The notes under the pieces: model-generated | What the model was told of the DNA's origin: nothing | What the model saw: only the letters and a program-made list of their open reading frames with translations | Databases searched by the model: none | Program-made: the position numbers and the translations under genes | Source of the DNA: Tribonema minus | Lineage: Eukaryota; Sar; Xanthophyceae; Tribonematales; Tribonemataceae | Direction of reading: 5' to 3' | NCBI GenBank assembly: GCA_017506865.1 | Contig: JAFCMP010000104.1 | Coordinates: forward strand, 186,001-250,000 | DNA: 64,000 nucleotides | Shown here: piece by piece, positions 21,918-31,149 of the stretch | How the letters are laid out: the number at the start of each line of letters is the position of its first letter | Numbering within the stretch: position 1 is the first letter of the stretch

Positions 21918-23408
21918 ATGGCGAGCAGGGCGCAACATAGTGCTCGAATGCAGGTATGGCATGTGCCGCTGTTCCTGGAGGCATGCCTGCAACATGCTGC
22001 TGTGTCGCTGGACTTGCTGGAGGCAAGCGACCCTGCCCCCCACATGGTCCTCCCAGCTGCAATCGCGCTGGCGCTGCAGCTGTATTCGGTTCCCAAGGTG
22101 TGGGCCTTGTACCAGCGTAGGTTTACCTGGAAAATCACCTGCGGCAGCTTCATATTCGCCTCCCTGAGCACACTGCTGTTCCTCGGACTGAGTGTAGTGG
22201 TCACCTACAAGACAATGAAGCTCGGCCTGACGGCACTCGCAGCAGCAGCAAAAGCGCTAAGCGGTGCCGAGGCTCTCGGTCCAGCGTACGAGCCTCTGTT
22301 GCTGTCTCCACGCATGTGGTCCGGCATGATCACTGCATTGCTGGTGACCAAAGCCTGGTGGGCAGCACGCCCCTTCCTCACGGCGGCGTTTGCCGAGCCG
22401 CCAGCGGCGCATAATAACGCAAACCCCTCCGCGGTTGACAGCCAGATTCGCGAATTCAGAACTGTGTTTTGGGAGCCAATGCACCACAAAGACAACGCTG
22501 GCCCGCTGCTGGACTTCCAAAACGGCCTGCGAGCAGCAGCGGCGCAGCCCCCCCGGGGCCACCGCCCACCTGCGACTTGGCGCAGCTTGGTCGGCTTCAA
22601 GTGTTATGTCGCGCTCGCCTGCGCGGCGGTCGCGTGGCCCGTGGTTGAAGTCCCCGCCAGGTACGCGACGCGCGACGCCGTGCTCCGCGGCTGCTTGATG
22701 GGCGCGCGCTGCGTTTACTTCGGCGGCGGCGCGGCGCTCACGCCGGTCGTCTTCCACTCCTGCCTCCTCGTCGGCGGCGCGCTGTACCTAGCCGCGTGGA
22801 GCGTCGCCCTCACCGCGCTCGCCGCGGTCGCCGCGGTGCCCTGCGACATGACGCGCTTCTCCAACGACGACGAGCTCGTGTGCGCGTGGCGCCGCGCGCA
22901 CGCGTCCCCGGAGCTCCGCGCCATGCTGGAGGCCTGCGCCAGCCAGCCGTTGACTCGGAGGGACGGTGCGTACGCGCAGCAGCAGCGGCAGCGGTTGCCG
23001 CCGCCGCCCGGCGCGTACCGCAAGCCGCGGGCATTCTGGTGCCTGTTTGCGGTGTGCGCGGCGTTTGCGCCGTACGTGCTGCTGTTCCCGGCGGTCGGCG
23101 CGCGCGCGCTCGCCTTTACGCTTGACGGATCCGGCGCCGCCGCCGTGGACGTGACGCACGCCGTCCGCATCGCCATCGCGACGCCCCTGTGGTGGGTGTT
23201 CCAGGCGGTGTACGACAACTACGCCATCGCGTTCGCCTACAGCTGCGCCGTCACGCGCAGGCTCGTGTCGCCTCTAGATTTGGAGCCCCCCCCGCGGGGG
23301 CTCGCGTGGCGCGACTGGGCCCTGTTTCTCATCGGCAAGGCGTACCGCAACGCGGACGGTAGCGAGTACAAGCCCTTCTTCTGGGTGACGCAGCCTGCGC
23401 GCCAGTGA
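21918..23408 (+). CDS. Multi-pass membrane protein of unknown function
   Basis: A single uninterrupted frame of about 496 residues from the ATG at 21918, chosen because it follows TTTTTTCAACAGAA; an in-frame upstream ATG at 21858 is also possible. At least six hydrophobic stretches look like membrane spans, for example FIFASLSTLLFLGLSVVV, FKCYVALACAAVAWPVV, LVGGALYLAAWSVALTALAA and FWCLFAVCAAFAPYVLLFPA. The loops contain an Ala/Pro-rich segment and a basic stretch near GAYRKPRAFW. I do not recognise the family and no transporter signature is obvious. It is intronless, unlike the neighbouring spliced genes. The frame and hydrophobic pattern make it very likely a real protein. Confidence 0.7.
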   Translation: MASRAQHSARMQVWHVPLFLEACLQHAAVSLDLLEASDPAPHMVLPAAIALALQLYSVPKVWALYQRRFTWKITCGSFIFASLSTLLFLGLSVVVTYKTMKLGLTALAAAAKALSGAEALGPAYEPLLLSPRMWSGMITALLVTKAWWAARPFLTAAFAEPPAAHNNANPSAVDSQIREFRTVFWEPMHHKDNAGPLLDFQNGLRAAAAQPPRGHRPPATWRSLVGFKCYVALACAAVAWPVVEVPARYATRDAVLRGCLMGARCVYFGGGAALTPVVFHSCLLVGGALYLAAWSVALTALAAVAAVPCDMTRFSNDDELVCAWRRAHASPELRAMLEACASQPLTRRDGAYAQQQRQRLPPPPGAYRKPRAFWCLFAVCAAFAPYVLLFPAVGARALAFTLDGSGAAAVDVTHAVRIAIATPLWWVFQAVYDNYAIAFAYSCAVTRRLVSPLDLEPPPRGLAWRDWALFLIGKAYRNADGSEYKPFFWVTQPARQ

Positions 23409-25505
23409 GCGGCGCCAGTCGTGTTGCTGAGAGACTGAAGGCAGGCAGCGGCGGCGGCGGCGGCGGCGGCGGCGGGTGCGCAGTTTCCGATTTTAGAAAA
23501 GTCAACTTTTAAGTTGTGCACGCTGCAGTTGTCCGCGCTGGTCAAGCGCGACGCAGTGGCGTGCGCGCTGTCGCACGCTGTTAGGGATGTTGATGTTTGT
23601 TTACGCAGCATTTGAGATGAGAGTGAGTTTTTCACCGCTAGCGCGGACAGCGTTGCCTGCTGAGGTCTCAGCAACTTTACAACGCATACCGCATGTCGTT
23701 GAGGGACACAGCACAGTGCTCAGCAGTGGGGCGCTCCAGGGGGGCCTACCGTACACCCCACGGTACTGGCCTGTTTCGCCCTGTTCATGCACTGAGCACG
23801 GCTTGCGCTTCATGGTCGAAAGCATCGTTTGGACAGTTTTGACCAGAAGCATGATGTGCGGATCTGTTGCCCGCCGTGGGCGCCAAGTTGTTTAGTGTGA
23901 TGTAGCGGTGGCTTGTGTCATCGTTCAATACATGGCGTACAATCGACATACCAGTCCTGGTTCGAGGCGCTTCTGCTACAGCTTTTGTGTGCTTGCAGGC
24001 GTAGCAGGTACAGCCTGCATGTACTGTCACAGATTTCAAGTGCAATTTCTCCACAACAGCCGGCTTCATTTTTGCGCATATTGTCATTATGCACAACAGC
24101 AACCGACGGTTTTGCGGTGCATGCTTTGACTTGCTGCCTACGCAATGGCGCAGGGTCGCACACTTCAGGTCGTGCACTGTCAGCCAGACCTTGCATATCT
24201 AGCATGTCTCTGCCTTGTGAATGTCTGAGGGTACACATGCTGCACTTGGTTGCGTGTCTACATAGTAGCACCAACGCACAGGAGCATTGGTCAGGTCGCA
24301 GTGACACCAACTCAGCTGATGCGATGCCTGTGTATGTGGGAAGTAAAGCAGTTGATGTATGTGTGCTGGTGAACTGGGCACGTACCCCTGCTGCAACTAC
24401 CACAATATTTGTAAGCACACATTGAGCTTGCTACTGTGTGCGTGCAGCGTGACCGGGTACAAGACATAATGGCATGCCAGCTTGTTCAGGTCACATCAAC
24501 ATCAATGCAGCTGATCTCGTTCATGCTTGCATGACCCTGCACTGTGACACAGCAGCACTGCACATGCAAATGGGTACACACCGCCTGCTGCTCTATATTC
24601 CACGGTCCTTGTGCACGCATTGGTATGAGAGCGTAGATCATAACTTACAGTATACATCGGAGAGGCACATGCATGTGCTCCATGCTAGGCTGCAGCAATT
24701 GAGCTTAGTAGTCGATCACTCTGACATCATGAACGAGTGCCTGCACTGTGGCCAGCAGCGGTAACTTGAAGATGGGCTAACCCTGACTTCGCGTCTGCAC
24801 AGGTTCTACGTTGCTACAACAAAGCAAGTGTGTTGGCATATCAGTTTGCGCGTGCAAACATTTTATTCCGACCTCACCTTGCACTTTGAACTTGCTCTTT
24901 GATTTGCACACTCCCTACATGGGTGCATGCAAAGGTTTCTTGATCAACAATATGTCACTGCATGTCCATCACTGCCGCACTTCCTTCAGTGAGGGCAAGT
25001 CGAGGGCAAGAAGTACGTGCACTGGTAGCGGAATGCCGTGCAAGTCACCTCATAGTTGCAGGACAGTGTAAAATTACAACAAGCATGACACATGGCGGAT
25101 GCAGCCCATCAGGCGTCCATGCACAAGCACAGCCCCCCACTTCTGCCGCCATCAGCTTGCCGACTACAGCAGCATCATAATCACCAGCAACCACACCTTC
25201 AGCAGCAATACTAGCAGAAGAAACACATGGCCCGGGACAGATGTCGTTTTCGAAAGAGCAAGCGCCTATGTATTTTTAATTGACTGCAAGCTAGCCGTCC
25301 TAGATAGTCAATGACACCGGCGAGCTCACAAACAAAGGCATAAGCGCCATTACCACACGTGCGAGAGCACCTATGCATACAATAGCTGAACTGCTACTTA
25401 CCAGAGCCCTAGCTCTCGGGAGCTACCATGTCGAGTTAACTTCAAGTCCTGGCTGCGTGAAGCTCCTATCATTGTAATGATATCGTAATCAGGTGTCTAC
25501 TCCTG
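23409..25505. other. Intergenic region
   Basis: I see no supportable gene. A (CGG) run lies at about 23448-23474. A stray copy of the acceptor edge of exon 7815 (ctgcacag then GTTCTACGTTGCTACAACAA) lies near 24796-24820, followed by ACTTTGAACTTG-type motifs. Confidence 0.5.
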
Positions 25506-26456
25506 CTACGGGGGAGCGGGTTCGGGGCACCCATTGGCGCGCGCCCAGTCCACCACATGCCGCTTTCCGGCCTTCTCAGCGTATGCTATGGTGGCGCTGT
25601 CCCAGGGACACCCGTTGGCACGGGCCCACTGCAGCACCTCCAGGTGGCCGCTTTGGGCAGCAGCGCTGCAGACCCATAGGTCCCAGGGGCAGCCATTGGC
25701 ACGCGCCCACTGCAGCACCTCCAGGTGCCCGCCGCCTGCCGCAGATGAACATGTGTCTGCGTCCCAGGGGCATCCGTTGGCGCGCGCCCACTGCAAGACT
25801 CGCAGGTGCCCGCCCTTGGCAGCGAAACTGCAGGTTTGCTCATTCCACGGGCAGCCGTTGGCGCGCGTCCACTGCAGGACCTGAAGGTGCGCGCCTCCCG
25901 CTGCAGAGCTGGTTACCCCAGCATACCAGGGGCAGCCATTGGCACGCGCCCACTGCAGCACCTGAAGGTGCCCGTTTGCCGCAGCAGCCACGGGCGTTTG
26001 CGCGTTCCAGGCGCAGCCGTCCGCGCGCAGCCACTTGAGTAGTTCGAGCTGACCGCCTTCTGCAGCAGACGAGCACAACCATGTACTGTCGTTGCCGTGG
26101 CGGCAGTGTTCTCGCAGCCATCGCACCAGCTGCTGATGTCCCCTCTTTGCAGCGATGCTCGCGTGCCTTTTGACCAACTTGGGCGTGTGTGTGTGGCGGA
26201 GCAGAAGCAGTGCTTCCAGATCGCCCCTGCGGACGCAAGATGTTTGCGCCATGGCGGCATCCATGCCGTTCTGCACTGCCCACAGGACCAGGCTGGTGCT
26301 GACGATAGCGTCCGCCGCCACGGTCTGATGCTTTCGGGGTGCTGGACCATGCTCCAGCACATCGTGGAAGGCGTGGCAGGTGCTCCTGAGCATGAGCGAT
26401 GGAGGCAGGAAGGCCAGGACATGGGTTGCGGCGCTCACGATCGGGGTGTCGGCCAT
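25506..26456 (-). CDS. F-box-like/ankyrin-repeat protein, family member 1
   Basis: A 316-residue intronless frame. Residues 1-45 (MADTPIVSAATHVLAFLPPSLMLRSTCHAFHDVL) resemble an F-box: the LPP...LRSTC-AFHD pattern fits, but weakly. From about residue 75 there are roughly nine ankyrin-like units, the last six being regular 27-residue units with the consensus DxxTCSxAAxGGHLEVLQWARANGCPW. The chain ends in ARANGCPEPAPP and lacks the acidic tail of the other members. If the F-box reading is right, the protein would be a substrate adaptor for SCF ubiquitin ligases; that is inferred. It is the most diverged of the five paralogues in this cluster. The start is set by conservation of MAD-PI-S across the family. 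Confidence 0.8.
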   Translation of the reverse strand: MADTPIVSAATHVLAFLPPSLMLRSTCHAFHDVLEHGPAPRKHQTVAADAIVSTSLVLWAVQNGMDAAMAQTSCVRRGDLEALLLLRHTHTPKLVKRHASIAAKRGHQQLVRWLREHCRHGNDSTWLCSSAAEGGQLELLKWLRADGCAWNAQTPVAAAANGHLQVLQWARANGCPWYAGVTSSAAGGAHLQVLQWTRANGCPWNEQTCSFAAKGGHLRVLQWARANGCPWDADTCSSAAGGGHLEVLQWARANGCPWDLWVCSAAAQSGHLEVLQWARANGCPWDSATIAYAEKAGKRHVVDWARANGCPEPAPP

Positions 26457-26582
26457 TTGTCTAGCCTCGATCGGTGCTTCTGTGTGTGATTGTGATCGGT
26501 CTCAAGTTCAAGTGTTAACTTCGAAATCTAGGACCATGAGAAAATGCAGTCTGCATTGTCCAGACATTGCTGAATATGCACT

Positions 26583-26805
26583 TTTACCCCCCGAGTGTGA
26601 GTATGGGTGACTCATGCAGAGACCGAGTGATTATGCACCGAGTATACTTGCCATGTTGGGCACACCGAGTACGAGTGCTGCAGCTCGGCAGCCAAACCGA
26701 GTGCAAGTATTTACTCGCACACCGAGTATGGGCCCTAAAGGCTGCAGGCGAGTATTGACCGAGTATTTGGCGAGTATTGACCGCGTATTGGCGAGTATTG
26801 ATGCA
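26583..26805. repeat. Cluster of ACCGAGTA / GCGAGTATTG units, first
   Basis: At least eight CCGAGTA-like heptamers occur in about 220 bp, mostly on the plus strand, and end in a tandem GCGAGTATTGACCGAGTATT run. A second cluster lies at 27466-27612 on the other side of a small minus-strand frame. Confidence 0.75.
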
Positions 26806-26983
26806 TTGCAGCATGCATTCGCATGTGAATCAGGCATAACACTTGCAGCACACGTGCAGCATGTGGGGTTTGCAGCATGATCACACGATACACATCTAGC
26901 AGCAATGCAGCAGCAGAGTTAACAGAGTCATCATGACCATCTGCTGACCATGTCAGGCAATAATGTGTTAACTTGAATATGAG

Positions 26984-27334
26984 TCATGTGCCGCAAACAT
27001 GTATTGCAAGGGTAAGGAGCGCCAGCTGATTAGCAGAGCAGGGTAGGGAAAAGCACCAAAATGCCAGCAGCTTCGTATTGTCCGTGGGGTGCTCCACGAT
27101 GACATAATACTTGTAGATGGCACCCTCGCGCTCGACGACAGTGTACGGGGCCAGGCGATCATCGTCCTCCCAAAGAATCGGTGGGTCAGAGCCAGCTGCT
27201 GCTGCAGGCAGCGCAGCTTCAGGGCCAGCTGCTGCTGCTGCTACTGCAGGCAGCGAAGCTTCTGTCTCGTCGATGACAATTAAATCTGCAGCAGCATCAG
27301 CAGCAGAATCGACCGCAGCAGCTGCCGCCTCCAT
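26984..27334 (-). CDS. Hypothetical acidic/Ala-rich small protein
   Basis: A minus-strand frame starting at ATG 27334 (an upstream extension to 27799 is open but looks random). It begins with an Ala-rich acidic segment (VDSAADAAADLIVIDETEAS), then a more globular piece, PPILWEDDDRLAPYTVVERE followed by GAIYKYYVIVEHPTDNTKLL, then a hydrophobic end. The second part has natural protein composition, so this may be a gene or the last exon of one. It lies between two clusters of CCGAGTA repeats. No family is recognised. Confidence 0.25.
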   Translation of the reverse strand: MEAAAAAVDSAADAAADLIVIDETEASLPAVAAAAAGPEAALPAAAAGSDPPILWEDDDRLAPYTVVEREGAIYKYYVIVEHPTDNTKLLAFWCFSLPCSANQLALLTLAIHVCGT

Positions 27335-27465
27335 GACAGCAGGAGCAGGAGTCACTGGTTCAAAAAGTTTGAAAAGCCCGCGTCGGAGGACCGAGAATGG
27401 TCGCGAAACGGTCCGGGCAAGCGAGCCCGCAGGCCAAGCCTGTTTGCCACCGCGCCACTGTACTC

Positions 27466-27612
27466 GGTCGCATACTCGGTTGTAGCCGTCAGACCGAGTG
27501 ATTATCCACAGCTGCTTCTGCAGACCGAGTGAATATTGACCGAGTATAATCGGTGCCTGTGCGGCACCGAGTGCCGAGTAATACTCGGTCATACTCGAGT
27601 GCTGCACTCGGT
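27466..27612. repeat. Cluster of ACCGAGTA / TACTCGGT units, second
   Basis: About ten copies of the same heptamer occur in both orientations, including the near palindrome ACCGAGTGCCGAGTAATACT. Spacing is irregular, 8-30 bp. Confidence 0.75.
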
Positions 27613-29249
27613 GTCCCGAATTATTCGACAATGTCTGGTTTGGAGGCAAAATTGGTGGAAATTTCCAAATCAGTCGTGTGCCCCCATGCTTAGCGGTTGC
27701 TGAGCAGTGACAAGTGGGAGCGTCACCTGCCTTGCCTGCACTTGCACAATGATCACTCCTGCATGGATCTGGTGGTGTGTGGTGTACTGCTGCTTGCACA
27801 GCGCAGTTCTGCTGGCCCAGAGAGGCCTTGTTTCAACATTGGAGGAGTCTGAGGGCATGCTAACGAGCAGAGCTGGCAACAGGCCATCACTACCTACCCA
27901 ACTCAGCGACCTTGCACCCCGCGGGGCAGGCTGCTTCAACAAGATGCAGCGCAAGTTTCAGCAGCGGCATCGCAACACCCAGCATAAATGGCGCGTTATT
28001 CGTGCCTCCTGCCTGGCCTGCGCTCTTTCCGCGGCGGCGGTGGCGGTGGCAGCAGCAGAAGGCGCGTTACTCGCGCCTGTGCTCTTTCGGCGGCGGGCGT
28101 GTTACTCGCGCCTGCACCCATACACATGCCTGGGAGCAGCAGTGCAGAGCTTGGTAGTGACAGCTAGCTGATGTTGGTGCTCTGGACATGCTTCAGGCCT
28201 ATGCTTGCCAGTCTCCTCACTTGCATGCCAGCTGAGGCCTATGCTTGCCAGTCTCCTCACTTGCATATGCCAGCGGCCACAGCATGGCACATGGTGGCCT
28301 TTGCCACGATGTCTAGTGGTTTCAGCGTCCCCTATGCAACTCGCTAGCCCGTTTGCAGCACTGTCGCTCCCTAATGAGTGTTTCAATGTGTTACCAAAGC
28401 TTCTGAGGTTCCTTCAGAATAGACCAGCCAGCTGAGTGAAATGCTATAACCAAGCTGAGACTAGCAGCAGCTCGCAGCAAGAGCATGATGTAACACAGAG
28501 ATACTGGTGGAGTCGTCTCTAAGCGCATTTTCTCAGCTGTGCCTGGCGCTCGAGACACAAGACACATAACCTGTGATCAGCCTTCTGGGTCTGACCCAAT
28601 GAACATTTTCGACATTTTGTAGCACTGCCATTGAAGGTCGCCTGCCTGTGGGTGCGCGAGCCATCATCTGCTGGTCATATCGCAGCACCATCGGTCCCAG
28701 CTACGGAATTGGGTTCTGTTCAGTGCTGCTAATATCTGACATTTACGGTCACGGGCATGGGGCCACCATCCTTTGCGGCCGACCGAGGGACGCTTCACAA
28801 CTATGTAAACTGGGGTCCTGTAGTGACTCATATTGTAAAACAGAGTGCCCAACGACTTGAGTTCAAGAATAAATTCGGTGATGCTGAATCACTGTGGATG
28901 ATACTGCCATGCAAACTGAGGAGCTGCACACTGACGGCCGCCTGCCAAGCACCTCTCTGCATGCACAACACAATGACACAGCTACTGCTAGTGCTGAACA
29001 ATCACCCGAAAACAACACAAACAGCACCAGCAGCAGCACCAGCAGAAAACAGCATTATGGCTTGGCTCTGACACAAACCCGTGACGAAAATTCTGTGAAA
29101 ATCTTTTCAGCTGATGCATATTCATTGACTGCAAGCAAGCGAGCGCTGACGCTCATGCCTCTGATGAAGCGCGCACGCTGAGGCGGATGCGTTGGCATAC
29201 CATACCTACCCTAACATCAGCGACTCCCACGTATCCAGCTTTGAAAGCC
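27613..29249. other. Intergenic region with short tandem repeats
   Basis: No gene is supportable. GCGTTA(C/T)TCGCGCCTG-type units recur at about 27992, 28062 and 28100, and a 43 bp tandem duplication (GCCTATGCTTGCCAGTCTCC...) lies at 28195-28275. The stretch 28960-29150 (CAGCAGCAGCACCAGCAG, then TTCATTGACTGCAAGC) resembles the 3' flank shared by the ankyrin genes. Confidence 0.5.
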
Positions 29250-29548
29250 CTAATCGCTCAGGTCCTCGTCGGTGTAGTCCTCACTCTCGTCGTGAGAGGT
29301 GTAAGAGTCAGCGTTGGCGTACACGTCGCCATCTGCGTCATCGTCTTCGAAGCCTTCACGCTACACTCGTCCGTAGCGGGGCATCCGTAGCGCGCGCCCG
29401 GTCGGCCACGTGCTGCTGCCCTTTTTGCTCCGCAAGCGATATGGTTCTACTGTCCCAGTGGCACCCGTTTGCACGCGCCCACTGCACCACGTCCAGGTGC
29501 CCCGGCCGTGCAGCAAAACAGCACGTCTGCTCGTCCCAGGGGCATCCT
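29250..29548 (-). pseudogene. Collapsed F-box-like/ankyrin gene remnant
   Basis: Only the last two ankyrin units survive (GCPWDEQTCCFAARPGHLDV, then a second ending in WDSRTISLAEQKGQQHVADR). An in-frame stop falls soon after ARATDAPLRTSVA. The acidic tail (DESEDYTDEDLSD) can still be read in another frame down to a stop at 29250. Immediately upstream on the minus strand, 29570-29750 matches the 5' flank of the intact members, so everything from the start codon through most of the repeats has been deleted. Confidence 0.8.
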
Positions 29549-29569
29549 ATGGAACTGCCGAGAATGATG

Positions 29570-30345
29570 GGAACGACCTTTGCGGCAGCAAGGGAGAACC
29601 AGCTGTGAGAGTGTGTGGTGCGCTAGTATAGACTGAGACTGGCGGCAGCTTGCAGGAGGCTGAATGCACGTGAGCAACTGGAGGAGGTTGCTGCTGGAGC
29701 ACCTGCTGTTCGAAGAACTCGCAATTTACTAGCTCGCACACTATGCACGCTCTTAGACTATTGAACGTACCGCCTCATGCGGCTCAAAGGCTTGTAAGAG
29801 GAACTATGACTTTTATCTGCGCTTGAATTGCCTTGAAGACGCTAGCGGTGCGGCAGCCGTCGAAGACCGATCCCCTGGTGGGTGAACGACCGTTGGAACA
29901 TCAGGAGCTCTGGCAATTGTCACTTCCGCAGCTGCACCAGCAGCAGCAGTGGTGTCGGTTTAAAAAGCATCGCAGTTTCACCAGCCAATGGGCTATACCA
30001 CGTTGACTCAGCTGTGGCGTGCCGTCTGCTTAGGGGTATATAACACTTCGCATACTTCGAAGTACGATGGCTATGCAAGTGCGTTCATGCAAATCGGTTC
30101 TAATGAGCTGCACGCATGGCCTTGCGTGAACGTCTGCGCAAGTCGAATGCTCAGCAGCCCCGAATGTAGGCACATCATTGAGCAGGCATCGCCTGTGGCA
30201 CCGCTGTGCAAGGTCACAACTGCATGCTTACACTGTATAGAAGTGGGTAAAGAAATGCTGCCCCATTGCACTGCAAACACTACACGTGCACGCGCAGTGC
30301 AGTTAGAACGCAAGCAGACTCTGCTGCTGGCGACAGACGTGCAAA
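29570..30345 (-). repeat. Duplicated 5' flank of ankyrin genes, copy A
   Basis: Matches 37700-38345 in the same orientation and, for its first about 150 bp, 34020-34150. Shared marks are CAGCTGTGAGAGTGTG, GGAGGCTGAATGCACGTGAG, GAACGTACCGCC, GGGCTATACCACGTTGACTC, ACTTCGAAGTACGAT and CAAGTGCGTTCATGCA. Similarity stops just before the mitochondrial insert at 30356. The block probably contains the promoters of the family. Confidence 0.8.
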
Positions 30346-30355
30346 CTGTGCGCTT

Positions 30356-30525
30356 GGGCTACACACATGTTACAATGGGAAAGCCAAAATGTTACAATAT
30401 ATATAAATGTCAATCATTAAAATTTGTCTTAGTTCGGATTGAAAGCTGCAACTTGTTTTCATGAAGGAGGAATCACTAGTAATCGTGGATCAGGATGCCA
30501 CGGTGAATTTGTACCTGGACTTAGG
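30356..30525 (+). pseudogene. rns: Mitochondrial small-subunit rRNA fragment
   Basis: GGGCTACACACATGTTACAA and, about 100 bp on, GAAGGAGGAATCACTAGTAA with TCGTGGATCAGGATGCCACG are diagnostic of bacterial-type SSU rRNA (helix 41 to the 3' minor domain). The segment breaks soon after the GGTGAAT block, before the universal TACACACCGCCC site, so the decoding-site end is missing. It cannot make a working rRNA. Confidence 0.88.
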
Positions 30526-30570
30526 CGAAACAAAAACAGTGTAGAGTCATTAATCAACAACCAAAAATAA

Positions 30571-30762
30571 GTCTTTATATTTTTTTTACCAATAACCACT
30601 AGAAAATATATTAAATGATTGTGGAAATGAATAATACCAATTATAATCGGCGTTGCAGGATCTTGAAACCCTAATTGCCATGGTATTGGAGAACCCTGAT
30701 TGTCTACAACTTGATCAAAGTTGATAGCTTCAGCAGGGGCTAACCTAAAAATCCAAGTGAAA
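30571..30762 (-). pseudogene. cox2: Mitochondrial cox2 N-terminal fragment
   Basis: On the minus strand one frame reads FRLAPAEAINFDQVV, then PIPWQLGFQDPATPII, then GIIHFHNHLIYFLVVIG. This matches the start of cytochrome c oxidase subunit II (the WQLGFQDPATPI-EGI--FH-H signature and the first membrane span). The copper-binding C-terminal domain is absent. Similarity fades after VVIG near 30588. Confidence 0.9.
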
Positions 30763-30878
30763 TTAAGACATAATACTCAAAATTTTTGATTTTTTTACTT
30801 TTTCCAATACATAAACAAGCACGCCATTTTTTTCTTTTTATTGTCTTATAACGTGATTTATTTGGTGTTTTTTTTTAG

Positions 30879-30935
30879 AAACATCCAGATCTTCGTCATA
30901 TTTTAACAGATTACGGATTTGAAGGACACCCACTT
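30879..30935 (+). pseudogene. nad9: Mitochondrial nad9 fragment
   Basis: A 19-codon stretch, KHPDLRHILTDYGFEGHPL, is the signature of the 30 kDa subunit of complex I (nad9/nuoC). The expected continuation (RKDFPLTGY-like) is replaced by unrelated sequence at 30936, marking a junction. Confidence 0.85.
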
Positions 30936-31149
30936 TTCTATTTGCGTCAAAGCTTCTTTTTTTAATTTTTTAATCAAAAGACCAAGACAATTAAGATCCA
31001 GGTTTAAAACAGTACATATAATATTTTCATTTATATTGTATTTTTTCTCTAAATTTTGTATAATAATGATAAAACCTTGTATGTTTTTATTGTCTTTACA
31101 AGGCCTTGTTACACCACCATCACCTCCTGTATTGCAAGCCACCAGAAGC

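Larger units (their letters stand above)
30356..31130. other. Nuclear insertion of mitochondrial DNA (scrambled NUMT)
   Basis: About 775 bp of AT-rich sequence in a GC-rich region. It contains pieces of three mitochondrial genes in mixed orientation: the 3' part of small-subunit rRNA (+), the N-terminal part of cox2 (-) and a short nad9 segment (+). The rest (30936-31130) is AT-rich, with a minus frame rich in Lys, Asn and Ile (GFIIIIQNLEKKYNINENII) that looks mitochondrial but is unassigned. The joins imply either several fragments ligated together or a rearranged donor. Confidence 0.85.

Noticed and set aside
22715..23218. Minus-strand frames over the membrane-protein gene
   Set aside because: Arg/Ala-rich shadows of a GC-rich coding region; the plus frame has the hydrophobic pattern.
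30903..31142. 79-residue minus frame as a nuclear gene
   Set aside because: It lies in the AT-rich mitochondrial insert, crosses the nad9 fragment in antisense and joins nuclear sequence at its start, so it is a chimeric chance frame.
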